Assembly: GCF_030463535.1 (NCBI RefSeq)
Contig: NC_132879.1
Location: forward strand, 31,294,133-31,358,132
DNA length: 64,000 nucleotides
Reading direction: 5' to 3'
From: Salminus brasiliensis
Lineage: Eukaryota > Chordata > Actinopteri > Characiformes > Bryconidae
This document shows, piece after piece, positions 23,103-35,649 of the stretch. The notes beneath the pieces were generated by a model, which ran no database searches, was not told the DNA's origin, and saw only the letters and a program-made list of their open reading frames with translations. The translations under genes and the position numbers were made by a program. Numbering within the stretch: position 1 is the first letter of the stretch; the number at the start of each line of letters is the position of its first letter.

Positions 23103-23240
23103 TGGAAAGTAACCTGGGGGGAGAGACAACATACTGACGGTGAGCAAGGGGGGTGGCCACGCCCAATATGCAAATAGATGATGCTGGAAGCCAATGAGAA
23201 GGATTAAACTTTTACTCAAATAGGTTGCATTGCACACAGC
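23103..23240 (+). repeat. Dispersed repeat with octamer and CCAAT motifs, copy A
   Basis: Holds ATATGCAAATAGATGATGCT, then GCCAATGAGAAGG and TTTTACTCAAATAGGTTG. The same order occurs at 23943-24075, 53711-53835 and 54320-54457. I do not recognise the family. Confidence 0.75.
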
Positions 23241-23942
23241 CTGCACTGTACACTATTATTGCACAGTTGACAAAGTTATGTGGACTGACTTATCCTCTCT
23301 GTTTTTTGGGTGGTGGTGCTGTGGTCATTGCAGCATTGCGGAATCAGCCCAGTTAATATATTGAATTTTTAGTGTAGCTAAGTTGACATAATATTGTAGA
23401 GCTAATGTACAGTGGCTAATGTACAGTATGGGCACCTTTGGTCAAAATATAAGTTACTGTTAATAGATATGAGAGTAAAGATGACCTGATATTCAAAATG
23501 TATGAAATTAAAGTTGATCAAACGTTATCATTTTAAGTAAGATTACTGGTCTAAAGCATGTTTGGGTTTGGGATTACTGCATGAAACCCCTAATACAACT
23601 AAGAGTCTTTTACTTGTTTGGGGGATGTTCATTCATGCACAGATCTTTTGAGGTCTACACACAGATTGTCTATATGGTGTAGATTGAGAGACTGTGGGGG
23701 TCTTGACAAAACCCTCCTGCTTGCACTCCCAGAATAGACCATTAGGTTGAATGCTTTTCTGTAGAAGTTATCTTTAACTGCAAAACTTTTTCTTGACTCA
23801 AACAGCTTGAGAACATAATTTGGCATTAGGGTATAAGCGGCCACTGACAACAAAAAAAACATAAGCAACCGACGGGCAACTTGTTCTTACAGTTTTTAAT
23901 ACAGACACCAAAGAGCTGCTCCACAATATAGCTTAGAACTGA

Positions 23943-24075
23943 CCGGTAGCTTGAGGAGGGGGAATGAATACACAAGGATGGTTAGTGGAACAACATGAAC
24001 AGTATGCAAATGGATGGTGCCAGGAGTCAATGGGAAAGGTGTAAGTTTTACTCAACAAGGTTGTACTGCACAAAC
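23943..24075 (+). repeat. Dispersed repeat with octamer and CCAAT motifs, copy B
   Basis: Shares GTATGCAAATGGATGGTGCC, GTCAATGGGAAAG and TTTTACTCAACAAGGTTGTA with the other copies. The upstream half is more diverged. Confidence 0.7.
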
Positions 24076-25890
24076 ATATGGCACTCTCTAAAGTTCCCCA
24101 TATTTCACTGGAACAACTCAGTTAACTCAGACAGTCAGTATAACTCAACTGAATAAATTCCCCTTAATTCAAAATATGACGAAACGTTTGACCTAACCAG
24201 CTTAAGTTATCCAAACTGTCTATTGTATTTCAGTTAGTAGTTTTACAGTTTTCATGCAAAACTATGAACATTGTTTTGCCACAAAATATCATCAATTAAA
24301 AAGTGGAAAAAGGTAATCAACACAAAACCCAAAAAATCTTGTTTCCCATGTTAGCGCATCTCTTGTCAGACTAAACTGTAAAAATTTGCAGGTAAACAGG
24401 AAGGTTAACTTTGCTCATGGTAAACAGTGGTTGATGTTGCAGGAATTCAGACCACTGCTGCATTGCTCTCAACTTCCTCCCACAAGTGAACAAGTTAGAC
24501 CCTGTCCCAATTCTCACCCTATATTCACTAAGCCCCTCCTTGAAGTGTACACTTTTATGAAGTTGCTAAAGGTTGGGTAAAAGGGATGTTAGTGTTTAAG
24601 ACGTCTGAGTATTTGTAGCAGAATCAGGACACACTTTGCCTCATGTCCTTTCACCTGTATATGTCACTGCTGCTTTAACGTGAAATACCACAATTACCAC
24701 ACTGCTGGGTTTAACAGTTGCTGCTGTTTTCGCTGTGCTGCTGCTAAAATGGATAAGTGGTAAACAGCAGAGAATAATTTTGAGTGTAACGAAACTTGAT
24801 ATTAATATTTTTATTGTTATTATTATTCTATTAATACTTTCCATTAATTTCTATATAAATGACTGGTTCCCAGTGATGTCCTGTTTCTTGATCAAGTATA
24901 TATTACATCTGGTTGATAAATATGGTGCTTGCGTTTAAATGTGATGTCTATTCCTGTCATGCCCACATGATGAAGCAAATTTGCCTGAATGTAATTTATA
25001 TGCAGTGTAAGGTTGATCATACAGTTAAACAGGTTTTTCATTATCATAAACTGTCATTACTAATCTAACAGCTTACTAGAGGTTTATGTTACTACATCAA
25101 ATTTAATAGTGCAAAAGCACATCAGTAGTGATACAGTAAAAGATAATAGATTTCACTCAGAGAACGTCACAGGATCGCAGTGGGACATAGGTAATTGCCT
25201 CATAGAGGACACTCATGAGCATCCGTGTTGGGGACATTTTAGAAATAGGACACCCTACAGCCTTGCACACCTAAGTGGGCACACACAAACAAGGGGTGCG
25301 AGGAGGCAAGTGTGAGAAATGGGTCAGGGCCACACTGAACTGTGGTGTCGTGACCCACAAAGCAGTAATGAAAACAGGAACTTTATTGCCAGAGAGACAA
25401 AAATGTTTTCTATTCATTAATTTTGCATAGAACACACTCACCTCACACACTGAAATAATTATATCACTTTATGGACTTATGGACTATAATGCATTTAATT
25501 TTATTAATTACCCCAAAAGCTGAAAAAGCAGGTGATGTTCCACCGATTCTTAGTTAGAATATGAAAAATAAGACAGTATGATTCTGGAAGTTTCACGGGG
25601 GGTTCAAAACCATGTTTTATTCTGAAATATTTTTGACTATAGAAGTATAAAAGAAAAAATATATTTTTTGGAGCTCTGTCATGATGCAGAACCTCCCACA
25701 ATTAAAATAGTCAAGTCAATTCAATCCAAACAGGTGGTGGGATGCTAGTTATTGTTTTATTTGAAGACACTTTATTTATGCATTTGCAATTATTATTTAT
25801 TTATAGTGGCAGGAAAATGTTAAATAATAATGTAAAAATGGTGTATTAAAAGTAGAACATTAGTTGAAAAGAGAGGTGACAATATAATCA
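24076..25890. other. Gene-free AT-rich stretch
   Basis: No exon or RNA gene seen. Open frames here are short, not flanked by coherent splice sites, and not recognisable as protein. Confidence 0.5.
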
Positions 25891-25896
25891 TATAGA

Positions 25897-25897
<1 letters not shown>

Positions 25898-25972
<75 letters not shown>
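25898..25972. repeat. (AT)n microsatellite
   Basis: About 75 bases of AT dinucleotides with one CATA interruption, in the spacer before hdac10. Confidence 0.97.
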
Positions 25973-25975
<3 letters not shown>

Positions 25976-26329
25976 GTCTATTGTTCATTAATATAGGTAA
26001 GGTATAAGTCAATTTAAGGGTTTAGACATATTTAACTCCTCACACATACATTGCCATAGTCTTAGCCCCACTTGAAGCCACAACATCCTAACCATGGCGG
26101 ATACATATTTTAATAATAATAATATGATTGTATTTATGCCAGTGTTTTAAAGTCAGAACATAAGGGAGAAAAGCCAGAACACTCCAGTAGTGAACATTGA
26201 TAGTCATGAGAGTGTATAGTTCTAGTTTAGAAAGTGCAGATGTACAGACACGTGTGCATTAACATGTTCTGAGCTCACAGCTCTACAGCGGTGATGCAGC
26301 CGGGCAGGCTGTGTGTGCGTGGCGAGGTC

Positions 26330-26506
26330 TGTAGGGGGCGCCACTGCACCATCTAACGCTGAACGAAAACACAAGATGGCAGCGTCCTGATAGGAAACAG
26401 TCTCCTCAAGTCTCAGTTTCAGTTTGATTAGACCTGTAGCCATATTCCCACGGTTAGGTGTTGGACGTTGTTTGGTGGTGTTCAGTCCAGACTGGTTTTC
26501 GTCATC
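26330..26506 (+). promoter_or_regulatory. Probable hdac10 core promoter region
   Basis: No TATA box is seen. A YY1-like site CAAGATGGCAGC lies at 26372-26383, about 125 bases before the ATG, and the segment is relatively GC- and CpG-rich (GGGGGCGCC, AACGCTGAACG). The start ATG at 26507 has context CATCATGA. Confidence 0.4.
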
Positions 26507-29500
26507 ATGAGCGGTACTGCGCTGCTGTACGATGAGGAGATGACCCGCTACAGACTGCTCTGGACCGAGTTAGTGCTGGTTCACCTACACCTGACTGGGG
26601 TTTGATACACCTTTCTTCTGTTACAGAGGTTTGAGAGCTGCCTGTTTGTTTTGTGTAGTCCTGCGTGTAAGATCGAGGTGCCGGAGCGTCTGACAGTGAG
26701 CTATGAAGCTGTGAGGAGGGCAGGACTGGAGCAGCGCTGTGTGTCGCTCTCTGTCCGTCAGGCAACAGAAGAGGAGATTCTGCTGGTTCACAGGTACGAC
26801 AGAGTGGAAGCAAAGCACACTTCAGTCAGCCTCATAGACAACCAACTCATCCACAGTATGACTGAGTAACAGATCATAGACCATCTGCTCTGGGAGAAAC
26901 CTCCAGGTCAGTGGTTCTTAGTCCTGGTGCAGGAGTAGCACAGTCTGCAAGTTCTAGCTGCTGTTGTTCCTGTTCCCAGTTCACACACATGGTCTTCAGA
27001 GCAATGTAAACAGTAAAGCATGAGTGAATCTCCAAAAAAGAGAAGCCCTCTAATGTGCGTGGGGTTATCCTTTTCCCATCAGGTTAAAAAATCTCAAACT
27101 CCACTTGGAAATGGGAAAATCTGGTGATTGACTTAGCCAGTCTAAAAGCTCCCAAGTTTTCTACCCATGATTAAATGATCTACCGTTTAACACAGAATGT
27201 TTGGGGGTGAAAAGTTGTCCCCTGTCATTCCCCTAATGCATAAGTGACATATGGTGTCAGGCAGTGGTTCCAACTTGCTCTGAGAACCAGTGCTGTAAAT
27301 TGTCTAGCACTTGTTACAGGGAGACAAGACACAGGTGAAAAGTTTGACTTTAGGAAGTGAACATTGTGAGGTTTAGTAGATCGATAGGCCTTATCTATTT
27401 CCAGACAGCTCAGTGTTTGCCATAAAATACACATACTGTTCCTGTTTTTCCTACTTTTTCATCTAAGTCTAATAACCTTTTTATAGTTTATACATTTTGG
27501 AGCTGGAACCACAGACGGAGACCATGAGAGTATCCTCACTCCGCACCGGTGTGGTCAGATGTGTATGTGTTGCAAATAGTCTTGCTTTAGTATGTTGTGT
27601 TGTGTTTTGTATGCAGCAAAGAATACCTTGAAGCAGTGAAGCAGACCCCTTACATGGGCTTAGAGGAACTGATGACCTTTACTCAACAGTATGGAGATGT
27701 CTACTTCCATCCTGTAAGGATCAGTACACAGTGTGGGAAATGACTCCATGTATTTTTACAAACAGTTGAATTCATTCAAATCTCAAAGGCTCCTTAAATC
27801 TGCATCTGCTCTGTTCCACTTTTTACAGTATAGTTGCAAGCCAAAGCATATCTTTTCATCATGGTCATCCTTGTATGATATGTGCAGAACATCTACCATT
27901 GTGCTAAGCTGGCCATTGGGGCCACACTGCAGCTAGTGGACAGTGTAATGACGGGGGAGGTGAGAAATGGAATGGCCCTTGTCAGGTGAGTGGTACGACT
28001 TCCATGGTTTAAAGCATCTGTTATTAAGGATGTTGAGTCAAGACATGCACTTGACTAGTGTGTCTGCTTGTGAATTTTGGAGCTTTTCCCACTTTCTATG
28101 CTCTTTCTTCCTGCTGTCTTGGTCTCTTGTTATCTCTTTAGGCCCCCTGGTCATCATAGCCAACAGGGTGCAGCCAATGGTTTCTGTGTGTTCAACAATG
28201 TGGCCATTGCAGCTCACTATGCCAAGAAGCACTACAACCTTAACAGGTAAGTAGTGGAGAGTGTAGTAAAAGAGCAGAGGGAGTGAACTGTGACCAGAGG
28301 ATTTGTGTATCCTGATGTGGTTGTTGTGTGGTCAGGGTGTTGATCGTGGATTGGGATGTTCACCATGGACAAGGCGTTCAGTACTGCTTTGAAGAAGACC
28401 CTAGGTGAGCATGTTCACAACAAATCAGGGAGGCATTCAAGGCCCACTGTAGCATTGCATGGAGGATGTTTTACTCATCTAACTAAGCAACCTGCCTCTT
28501 ATTTTTGTCATCTCTCCCTCCATCTGTCTCAGTGTGCTGTATTTCTCATGGCACCGCTATGAGCACCAGCGTTTCTGGCCTAACCTTGCTGAGTCTGACT
28601 ATCATAGTGTGGGAAAGGGCAAAGGAACTGGCTTCAACGTCAACGTGCCCTGGAACAAGGTACTTCTCTCATTCTTCATACACACCTCCTTCTTAGGGCC
28701 CACATATAGGATCTAGATATAGTGTTGAGGGGGCTCAACCTTAACCTTGATTAAATGCCATACACAAGCACCTGAAATCAGACTTAAATGTGGACAATCA
28801 GACAATTGCTGATTTTAAGATCTGGAAGAACAGAAGTCTAAATACTTTAGACAGACAGGGAGTTTGGCTCCAAGTACTAAATATGGAAATTCTATTTATA
28901 TCAGCTGTAATGTGTGTAAGTTGAGTAACTGATTTATATAAATGCACTTTATTCTAGTGTGCTAAAGTTTATTTGTCACATGTGCAGTCATAGACGGTAC
29001 AGCTGGCAGGTTCTTGGTTGGTTTGTTTTTACAGTAACAGTAAGGTCAACCGTCATTATGGAGTCGTTCATTTATCTCTCTGAAACAGGTGGGAATGACC
29101 AACAGCGACTACCTCTCTGTGTTTTTTCATGTCCTCTTGCCTGCTGCATACGAGGTAGGTAACTTGGAAAGACTCCAGTTTAATGATTAATAGCTAGCTA
29201 GACATTGTAGTGTGCCTATATCCATGCACAGGTATATCTACTCAACATAGTGCTGACTGTTGTTCCAGTTTGATCCCGAGTTGGTGCTGGTCTGTGCAGG
29301 GTTTGATTCTGCCATAGGAGACCCAGAGGTACTGATGTTTTTTTAGAGCTTTCCAGACGGTTGTTTAACATACCAGTAGCAAAAGTGTTTTTCTTATATA
29401 TGATTCCTATGATCATCCACTTTGGCTTAATATATGTCCATATCGTATTCTCATAACATAGAACAACACCGACTAGTAGTTAATTTTTTTTATTAATGTT

Positions 29501-32500
29501 TTAACTTTAAGGGATATGTACAATAAAAGCAATATCAAACTGCAAACTTTCATATTACGGTGACAGCTGATTAGTTTGCCTGCCATTTATTCTTGACCAG
29601 GGTCACATGTGTGCCACTCCAGAGATTTTTGGCCATCTTACGCACCTTCTGATGTCTATGGCAAATGGTAAACTGTGTGTTGTCCTAGAGGTGAGAGTAA
29701 TGTACATGTAGCTGTAAATCTAAATGTTTTCTTGATTATTTTTGGTAGCAGATACATTGTATCCTCTTCCCCCTTCCAGGGTGGGTATAACTTGACTTCG
29801 CTTGCTCAGTCAGTTTGCCAGACGTTGCAGACCCTGCTTGGAGACCCCACACCTTTACTGACCGGTATTGGCTCCCCATGTCAGAGGTGGGTTTAGATGT
29901 ATTATTATTCTTATTATTATTAATTTTGTTTTATTTCTATATCATGTTTATACCATTAGCATGCATTTATCCTGGTAGGATAATGCATTGCTGAGATGTT
30001 GGTTTTTGTAATAATCCCAAATCAACAAATTCTAATAGACATTGGGTATCAGTGTTTTGTATGTCATAGCTTCACACCACTTAAATTAATGTAAATGAGT
30101 TGCTTCCTGCACATTGTTCAGTGCTGTCCACAGACCTCTGATAATAGTTAGACTTTTCTTCCTCAACACAGTCCCACAAGTTCTCTTTCTTTATTTATGT
30201 CTGGTAAGTGTGTTGCCATGACATGACCTGAACTTCCTCAGTCCTTATTCCATCACTTGATGAGCCGTGCAGTCTGCTTTTTTTTAAAGCATATCAACCC
30301 GCTTTATATGGTTACAACAGTGTACGATGTGCACCTAAACAATTCATTTGAACTGTCACTGTATAAGTTTGCTATGTTAAAGAGTTACTATGTTAACGTT
30401 ACATCAAATGTACATAATTACAACAATACACTTCAGTGCTCTGGAGTCTGTTCAGAATGTTCGAGCTGTGCACCAGAAGAATTGGACTTGTTTCAAACAT
30501 GCAGGTAAGAAAATACTGCCTTATAAAAAAGACTTATCTTTGCTGAAACCTTTATTGGCACACTAAGAAAACAAATGGCAAACAAATACGTCATAAATGT
30601 TTGAATAGCTTGTCTAATTTTTTCAAAGGAGAATAGTGATCAGCATTCACTAAACACTCTATATAGATTGGTCTAGGATGAGTAGCTCAACCTAATTTAC
30701 AGGTTGTGCATATCTGTGTTTCAAGCTGAATCCCTAGTCTCTGAGCCGAGCACCAAACGCTGCAGAGTGGAGGACGAGGCTGGAGAGAAGAAAGAAGAGG
30801 AAGAAACAGAGGAGAAGGCTGAGAATATTACATGGTCTGAACCCTTACCACGACCTGCACCTCTGGTGCACACAGTTGTGATGATCTCCTCAGAACTGGA
30901 GGACCCTCTCCCAGAGGGCTGTCAGCACCTGGGTGAAATCCAACAAACATATATTGAGGAAGCAGAAACAATCAGGTTAGTGGTTTATAACTAACCAATG
31001 ATGATCAGTATCTGTTGGTTAAAGCAGCATTATGTAGCATATCACCTTAAAATAACTTGCTACTCTGAGCTCTGGTTCTTACATGAGTCATATTCATTTA
31101 AAATCCTGTAATATGACTCCTCTACGTCCATTTGCTTCATTCAAATGTCCAGAAATGCATAGAAGCCTGTCCTTGTTGAGAGGTGCGTCAAAGCTTGAAT
31201 TTCACTTTCCGAATTTTCACATATTGCTGCTTTAATTATCAAGATTTTTCCTTCAACAGCCTTCAACTGACTTCATTCTTCAAAAGATATGTCAATACTT
31301 CAGATGTTTGTTGAGCAATAATTAGGGTTGTACGCTTGTCAGTCAGATTTAGCTGTTCAATGTGAAGATTCTACTATTTGTTCCTTTGCTTTTCATATAG
31401 ACAACAATTTGGCAATAAGCAAATCCATTGGCTTGAGTTTCAGTGACCGTTCTGACCACATGCACAGTCACATGCAGCATCCCAGTCATGGGACTTTTTG
31501 AGCATACTTTTGGACATTTAACAATCATTAATAGACTGCTGCATATGATACATTTGTTTTATTTTTGTTTTATTTATTTATGAAGACAAATCAATACATG
31601 TTTTCATGTGGCTTTTTTGTAATTAGCACTGATAGAATATTGAATGTATTTCTGATTTTCTTTCTGGCTTATTGTGCACCTTTGCAAGCTTACATCTGTT
31701 TATTGTTTTATTGTAATAGATACTGACTAACAACAACAACAACAACAACAGCAAAATAAACAACACTGCTCTGCTTGAAGAAACTCAGTCCGCTGACTGG
31801 TCCGAATGGGGTAGAGAGGGCTTGACATTGTGCAACAACAGATGGGCTATAGTGAGCACTTGTAAACCTACAAACCTCTTAAGAAGAAATGGACATATAC
31901 AGAAGCTCCTTTTGTTTTTGTTGCTTATTTAAGGGATTTTCTCATGGACCTTGCTTGTAACTCTGTATGTCCTTGTTTTTCCAGAAACTATAAGGACGTA
32001 ACCAGCCTTTTGTAAACTCTCTCTTTTCTCCCTAAAGGAAAGAACATTTTCAAGACATGACTGATGAGAAGTCATTAGAGTGCCTCCAGAACGTTGTTTC
32101 AGTTTTGGTGAAAATCAAGAACAAAGAGGTGGGCCTGTTGGAAGTTGTTTAATTGTTTATTCTGAAAGCTAGGGATGTTTATTATGATCATAAAAGTCAT
32201 AAAGCCTTTATAAGAGTAATTTGGACAAAACAAATTCAGCATGCACCATCATCAGGGTGAAACGCTTCCTGTAGTAGCATGAGATGAGAAAAGTAATCAA
32301 TATTTCCTTCATCAGCAATGTGTGAGTGTGTATCCCTTAAACTAGCTTGTCTAGCTTGTACATGACTAATGCACAGCCATTGGCAGGTGCGTAATGGCTT
32401 GGCGGTGGTGCCTGATGTGTGTGTTTCTGTGAGCTGTGCTGTGCAGCATGCCTTAAAGTCCCTCTCTGATCGGTATGCACTACATGTATCATACCTCTTT

Positions 32501-34969
32501 TTTGCTCACAGTGGGCCTTATTCACCAACCATTCCTAAGAAGAAATTTCTTCTTAATCACTTTTTCACAGTTTTCACAAAGATTCTGGCATTCATCAGTG
32601 TTTTCTTATTGGAACTCTCATGAACTAATTTAAGAAAATTCTTAGAAAGATATTGGTAAATGAGGCCCATTGGCATTGTGTAAATATACTGTTATGAGAT
32701 TAAATGCTTCTGAATCCGACACTACACAAATATGATACGGATGCTTATGTGTTTCAGAGTTTTGGTAGTGTTTGTGGGAGATGAGGAAATTCCAGTGGAC
32801 ACTAGCAGTGGGTGTGTATTCTTTATTCTGACTGCCATTCAAAGCTCTTTTGGTGATTTTTTTTTTTTTTTTTTGTACCACATCTAAGACTTACTATGTG
32901 TTTCTCAAGATGTACACATACATTTAAATTTAATATACTGTTCATTTCATTTTTGTCAGTGTTTTTTAATATTATGTACAGTAATGAATTATACAGTGTA
33001 GATGTAAATCTTCTGAACTAAAATGCATAAAAAAAGATTTGATAACCACTTCATTTATAAGGCATGTTTAATAACATTTGAGTCATTAACTGTCACTTTA
33101 AAACCATCTACAACTGTAATGAAATGAAAGCTGTGAACATCATTCTATACATTAATCTGATCTTGCTGAGAACACGCAATGCCAATTGCCACTGAAAGTC
33201 ATTTCTGTATGTCTACAGGCAAGTGCTTTTGGTGCAGATCTGTAATAAGGAGTCTGAAATGGCCAAGTCTGACTACCATGTGCCTGTGTGTCTGAGCAAG
33301 GTGTGATATTTTTCTGCTCTGAGCTACTAACGAATGTGTTATAGAGCATGATTAACTGATTTTACTGTAGCCTATTATATTATCTAACATCACTTTATCT
33401 TTACCTGAAACTCTCACTTCTCATATCTGAATGAACCACATGCATTGAAGGATCTGAAACAGACTTTAGGTTTAAGAACATGTCAATGAGCTGATAAGAT
33501 GAAATATTTCAAGGCTGATCAGCAGAATTTGAGCACCCAGTTAACTAAAAAGCCGTGAACGTAACGTGACTGTGTATCTTTACTGATTTTTGTCTTAAAA
33601 ATGTATATTAATAAGTGATGTTCTTTTTGTATGTTAAAATAATAATTATTACATGGCATAATTGCCCTAACATGACCCAAGATAGGTTCTTGGTCTATTC
33701 TAAACATTTTAATCTTTAAATTAAAGCAACACTATGAAAATTGGCATTTCTTGCTCCTTGCCCCCCCTACAGTTGGAAAGGGTTATTTGTGCTTTGAGCC
33801 ACCTATAAAAGACACATTAAGGGTCAAGCTGAGAGACACAAACAGTAATTGAAAGTAGCATTGTCTGGTGCCGTAAATTCATAATATATGGTTTTACATA
33901 AATATGACTCATTATGCAGTTCTTCTGCTGCCATTCTCCAAAGTTGTGCAATTAGCAGCATGCTGAGCCCACAGTAGCAATGATAGAGACGCTAATCTCC
34001 CTATTAAGGGTCAGTGGAGCATCAGCATGATTTTGAAGCTGTTCTTTGAAGGTAAAAATGCTACACAGTGTTGCTTTAAACCTTTCCTGTACTGTCTTAG
34101 TTAATTATTAATGATGACCGGATACCATTGCTATATGTGTCTCTCTTTGCTTGCCACAGGGTTTGCGCTCCAGGGCGAGCGTGATGCAGGCAGTGTTGGG
34201 TCTGCTTCTGCCTCTGGCTTATGAGTTTAGCCCTGGCCTGGTGCTGCAGGTACTGAAGGGCAGTGCTGGGATGGAGATACCAGTTTGGACACAGCTCAGT
34301 AGCCTGCTGCAGGGATTAGCACAGGGCAGGACACTGGCCCTGCTTCAGGTCAGTCAATGTAGTGTGGAATGGTTATCATTATTTTATCCACGCCTAATGT
34401 TTTTATATCTTTTTAGATAACGATATAGAAAGCTAGAACATTGGCTGATAATGTTTCTTTTAAACTTACTCCACATTAAAAGGGGCTGCTTACCAGTTCA
34501 CTTAATATGAGCATCTAAAAGTAGTACAGGATTATATTCAATTTATTTTTATCAATAAAATTGAATCAAATTTTGATTTTGATTTTTATAAATTTCTTTT
34601 TTGCATTTTAAAACAGGACTGCGACACAGAAATGGTAAGAGCTACATGTGCCTCTTTGTCTGGTTCTCCTGCCCCTTCTCTCAGTCCTCTGGGGTCTCCT
34701 CTAGATGAGGATGTAGAGGTTATAGAGGCACACAGACAGAGACTGCAGGGGCGATGGGGTCTGCTATTGAACACAAGTGAGTTTCTGACTCAGTGAGTAA
34801 AACTCTAACATTTAACAGAATCCTCACAAATGATCGTTATTCAGTTGTAAGTTCTGAGTAATTTTAAGCAGGTAATGACTCGTCTGGTACAAAGTATAAA
34901 AGTCAAGTGTGTGTGTGTGTGTGTGTGTGTTCAGTTCCAGAAAGCAGAACAGAGAGTCAGGATGGATGA
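26507..34969 (+). CDS. hdac10: Histone deacetylase 10 (polyamine deacetylase), 20 exons
   Basis: Exons: 26507-26568, 26659-26793, 27617-27713, 27888-27985, 28142-28246, 28336-28404, 28533-28659, 29089-29154, 29269-29328, 29601-29690, 29780-29886, 30437-30504, 30726-30975, 32038-32128, 32387-32472, 32758-32811, 33219-33300, 34160-34348, 34617-34776, 34935-34969. They give 676 codons, close to known vertebrate HDAC10. Class IIb zinc deacetylase that removes acetyl from N8-acetylspermidine, mainly in the cytosol. Seen: catalytic His pair RPPGHH (135-136), zinc ligands Asp173 and His175 in DWDVHHGQG and Asp266 in [10 protein letters not shown], gatekeeper Glu273 that gives polyamine selectivity, and catalytic Tyr306 (GGYNL). 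The 3-10 helix motif is PACK (22-25), with Lys where Glu is usual. Residues from about 370 to 445 form an acidic linker ([12 protein letters not shown]), followed by the Leu-rich pseudo-deacetylase domain. If the last donor is ignored the frame stops at 34794-34796. Confidence 0.95.
31019..31235. mobile_element. MITE with TTAAAGCAGCA terminal inverted repeats
   Basis: Left end TTAAAGCAGCATTATG at 31019-31034 and right end CATATTGCTGCTTTAA at 31220-31235 are reverse complements at 15 of 16 positions. The 217-bp interior has no ORF. It lies in the intron after the acidic-linker exon of hdac10. Confidence 0.75.
31733..31753. repeat. (CAA)n microsatellite
   Basis: About seven CAA/AAC triplets in an hdac10 intron. 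Confidence 0.9.
32512..32669. mobile_element. MITE with TGGGCCTYATT terminal inverted repeats
   Basis: TGGGCCTTATTCACCAA at the left end and TTGGTAAATGAGGCCCA at the right end are inverted partners with a few mismatches. Further inside, TTCTTAAGA-type sequences also pair. It occupies the short hdac10 intron between 32472 and 32758. Confidence 0.8.
33721..34079. mobile_element. MITE with TTAAAGCAACA terminal inverted repeats
   Basis: Left end TTAAAGCAACACTATG at 33721-33736; right end CACAGTGTTGCTTTAA at 34064-34079, complementary at 15 of 16 bases. The ends are close to those of the element at 31019-31235, so the two likely used the same transposase. It lies in the hdac10 intron before exon 34160. 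Confidence 0.8.
34905..34930. repeat. (GT)n tract at the last hdac10 acceptor
   Basis: A GT tract ends just before TTCAG at 34931-34934 and replaces the usual pyrimidine tract of the last acceptor. Length variation here could affect splicing of the final exon. Confidence 0.85.
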
Positions 34970-35315
34970 GCAATGATACACCCCTTGGTCACACCCAGAT
35001 GACAAGCCTTGAAAAGCTATTTTTTTATTACTGTAATTTTTTTTACTTAAATAATAAAAATGACTTTTCAATTACTATCATCACTCAACCTCTAGATTCT
35101 GTTTTTGGTCTAATATATGTCTGTGAATTGACGTCAGTAATTACTAAACTGGTTTGTTATTATTGTGCATTTCTAGATTTGACTTATAGAATGAGCCTCG
35201 CCCATTACTGTCAGTTCAGAAGGGTTATGAAACACTTCCTAATTCAGAGGAAACATTGAACAGTGAACATTTTTAAACATCTTTGTGTGTTTTGGTGATG
35301 TTTGTCCTTAATTCT

Positions 35316-35321
35316 AATAAA
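35316..35321 (+). terminator. Poly(A) signal of hdac10
   Basis: AATAAA about 350 nt past the stop codon, the first well-placed hexamer outside the AT-rich run near 35050. Confidence 0.5.
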
Positions 35322-35649
35322 AAAGGATAATGTTTCATTGCATTTAATTAAATTCATAAAAAAATAAATACATATTTTTTGTAGTGGTATTAAAGATTTT
35401 GCAGTGACAATCCAACCAACTTACAAAATAGCTATTTCTCTGGGAAGTATGATTTCTTGTTCAGTAATACCAGAAAAGTACAAAAACACTATATTGTGAT
35501 GGTATTGTGTGGTGTATATGTTTAATCTTTTCCAAAACTACTTAAGGAAGGTTAGAATTTAGTTATCTACTTTACCTAATTAACATAAACAATTTAGCAA
35601 CCAAATGTGTTCGTCTGACCACCAGTGCTGCTAGACGGTTTGTGAACAT
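35322..35649. other. Spacer after hdac10
   Basis: AT-rich; no exon, RNA gene or repeat recognised. Confidence 0.5.

Noticed and set aside
27487-27548. Possible extra hdac10 exon between exons 2 and 3
   Set aside because: It has an acceptor-like TTATAG and an open frame, but joining exon 2 directly to 27617 gives the conserved HSKEYLEAV sequence. The extra 62 nt would also break the frame.
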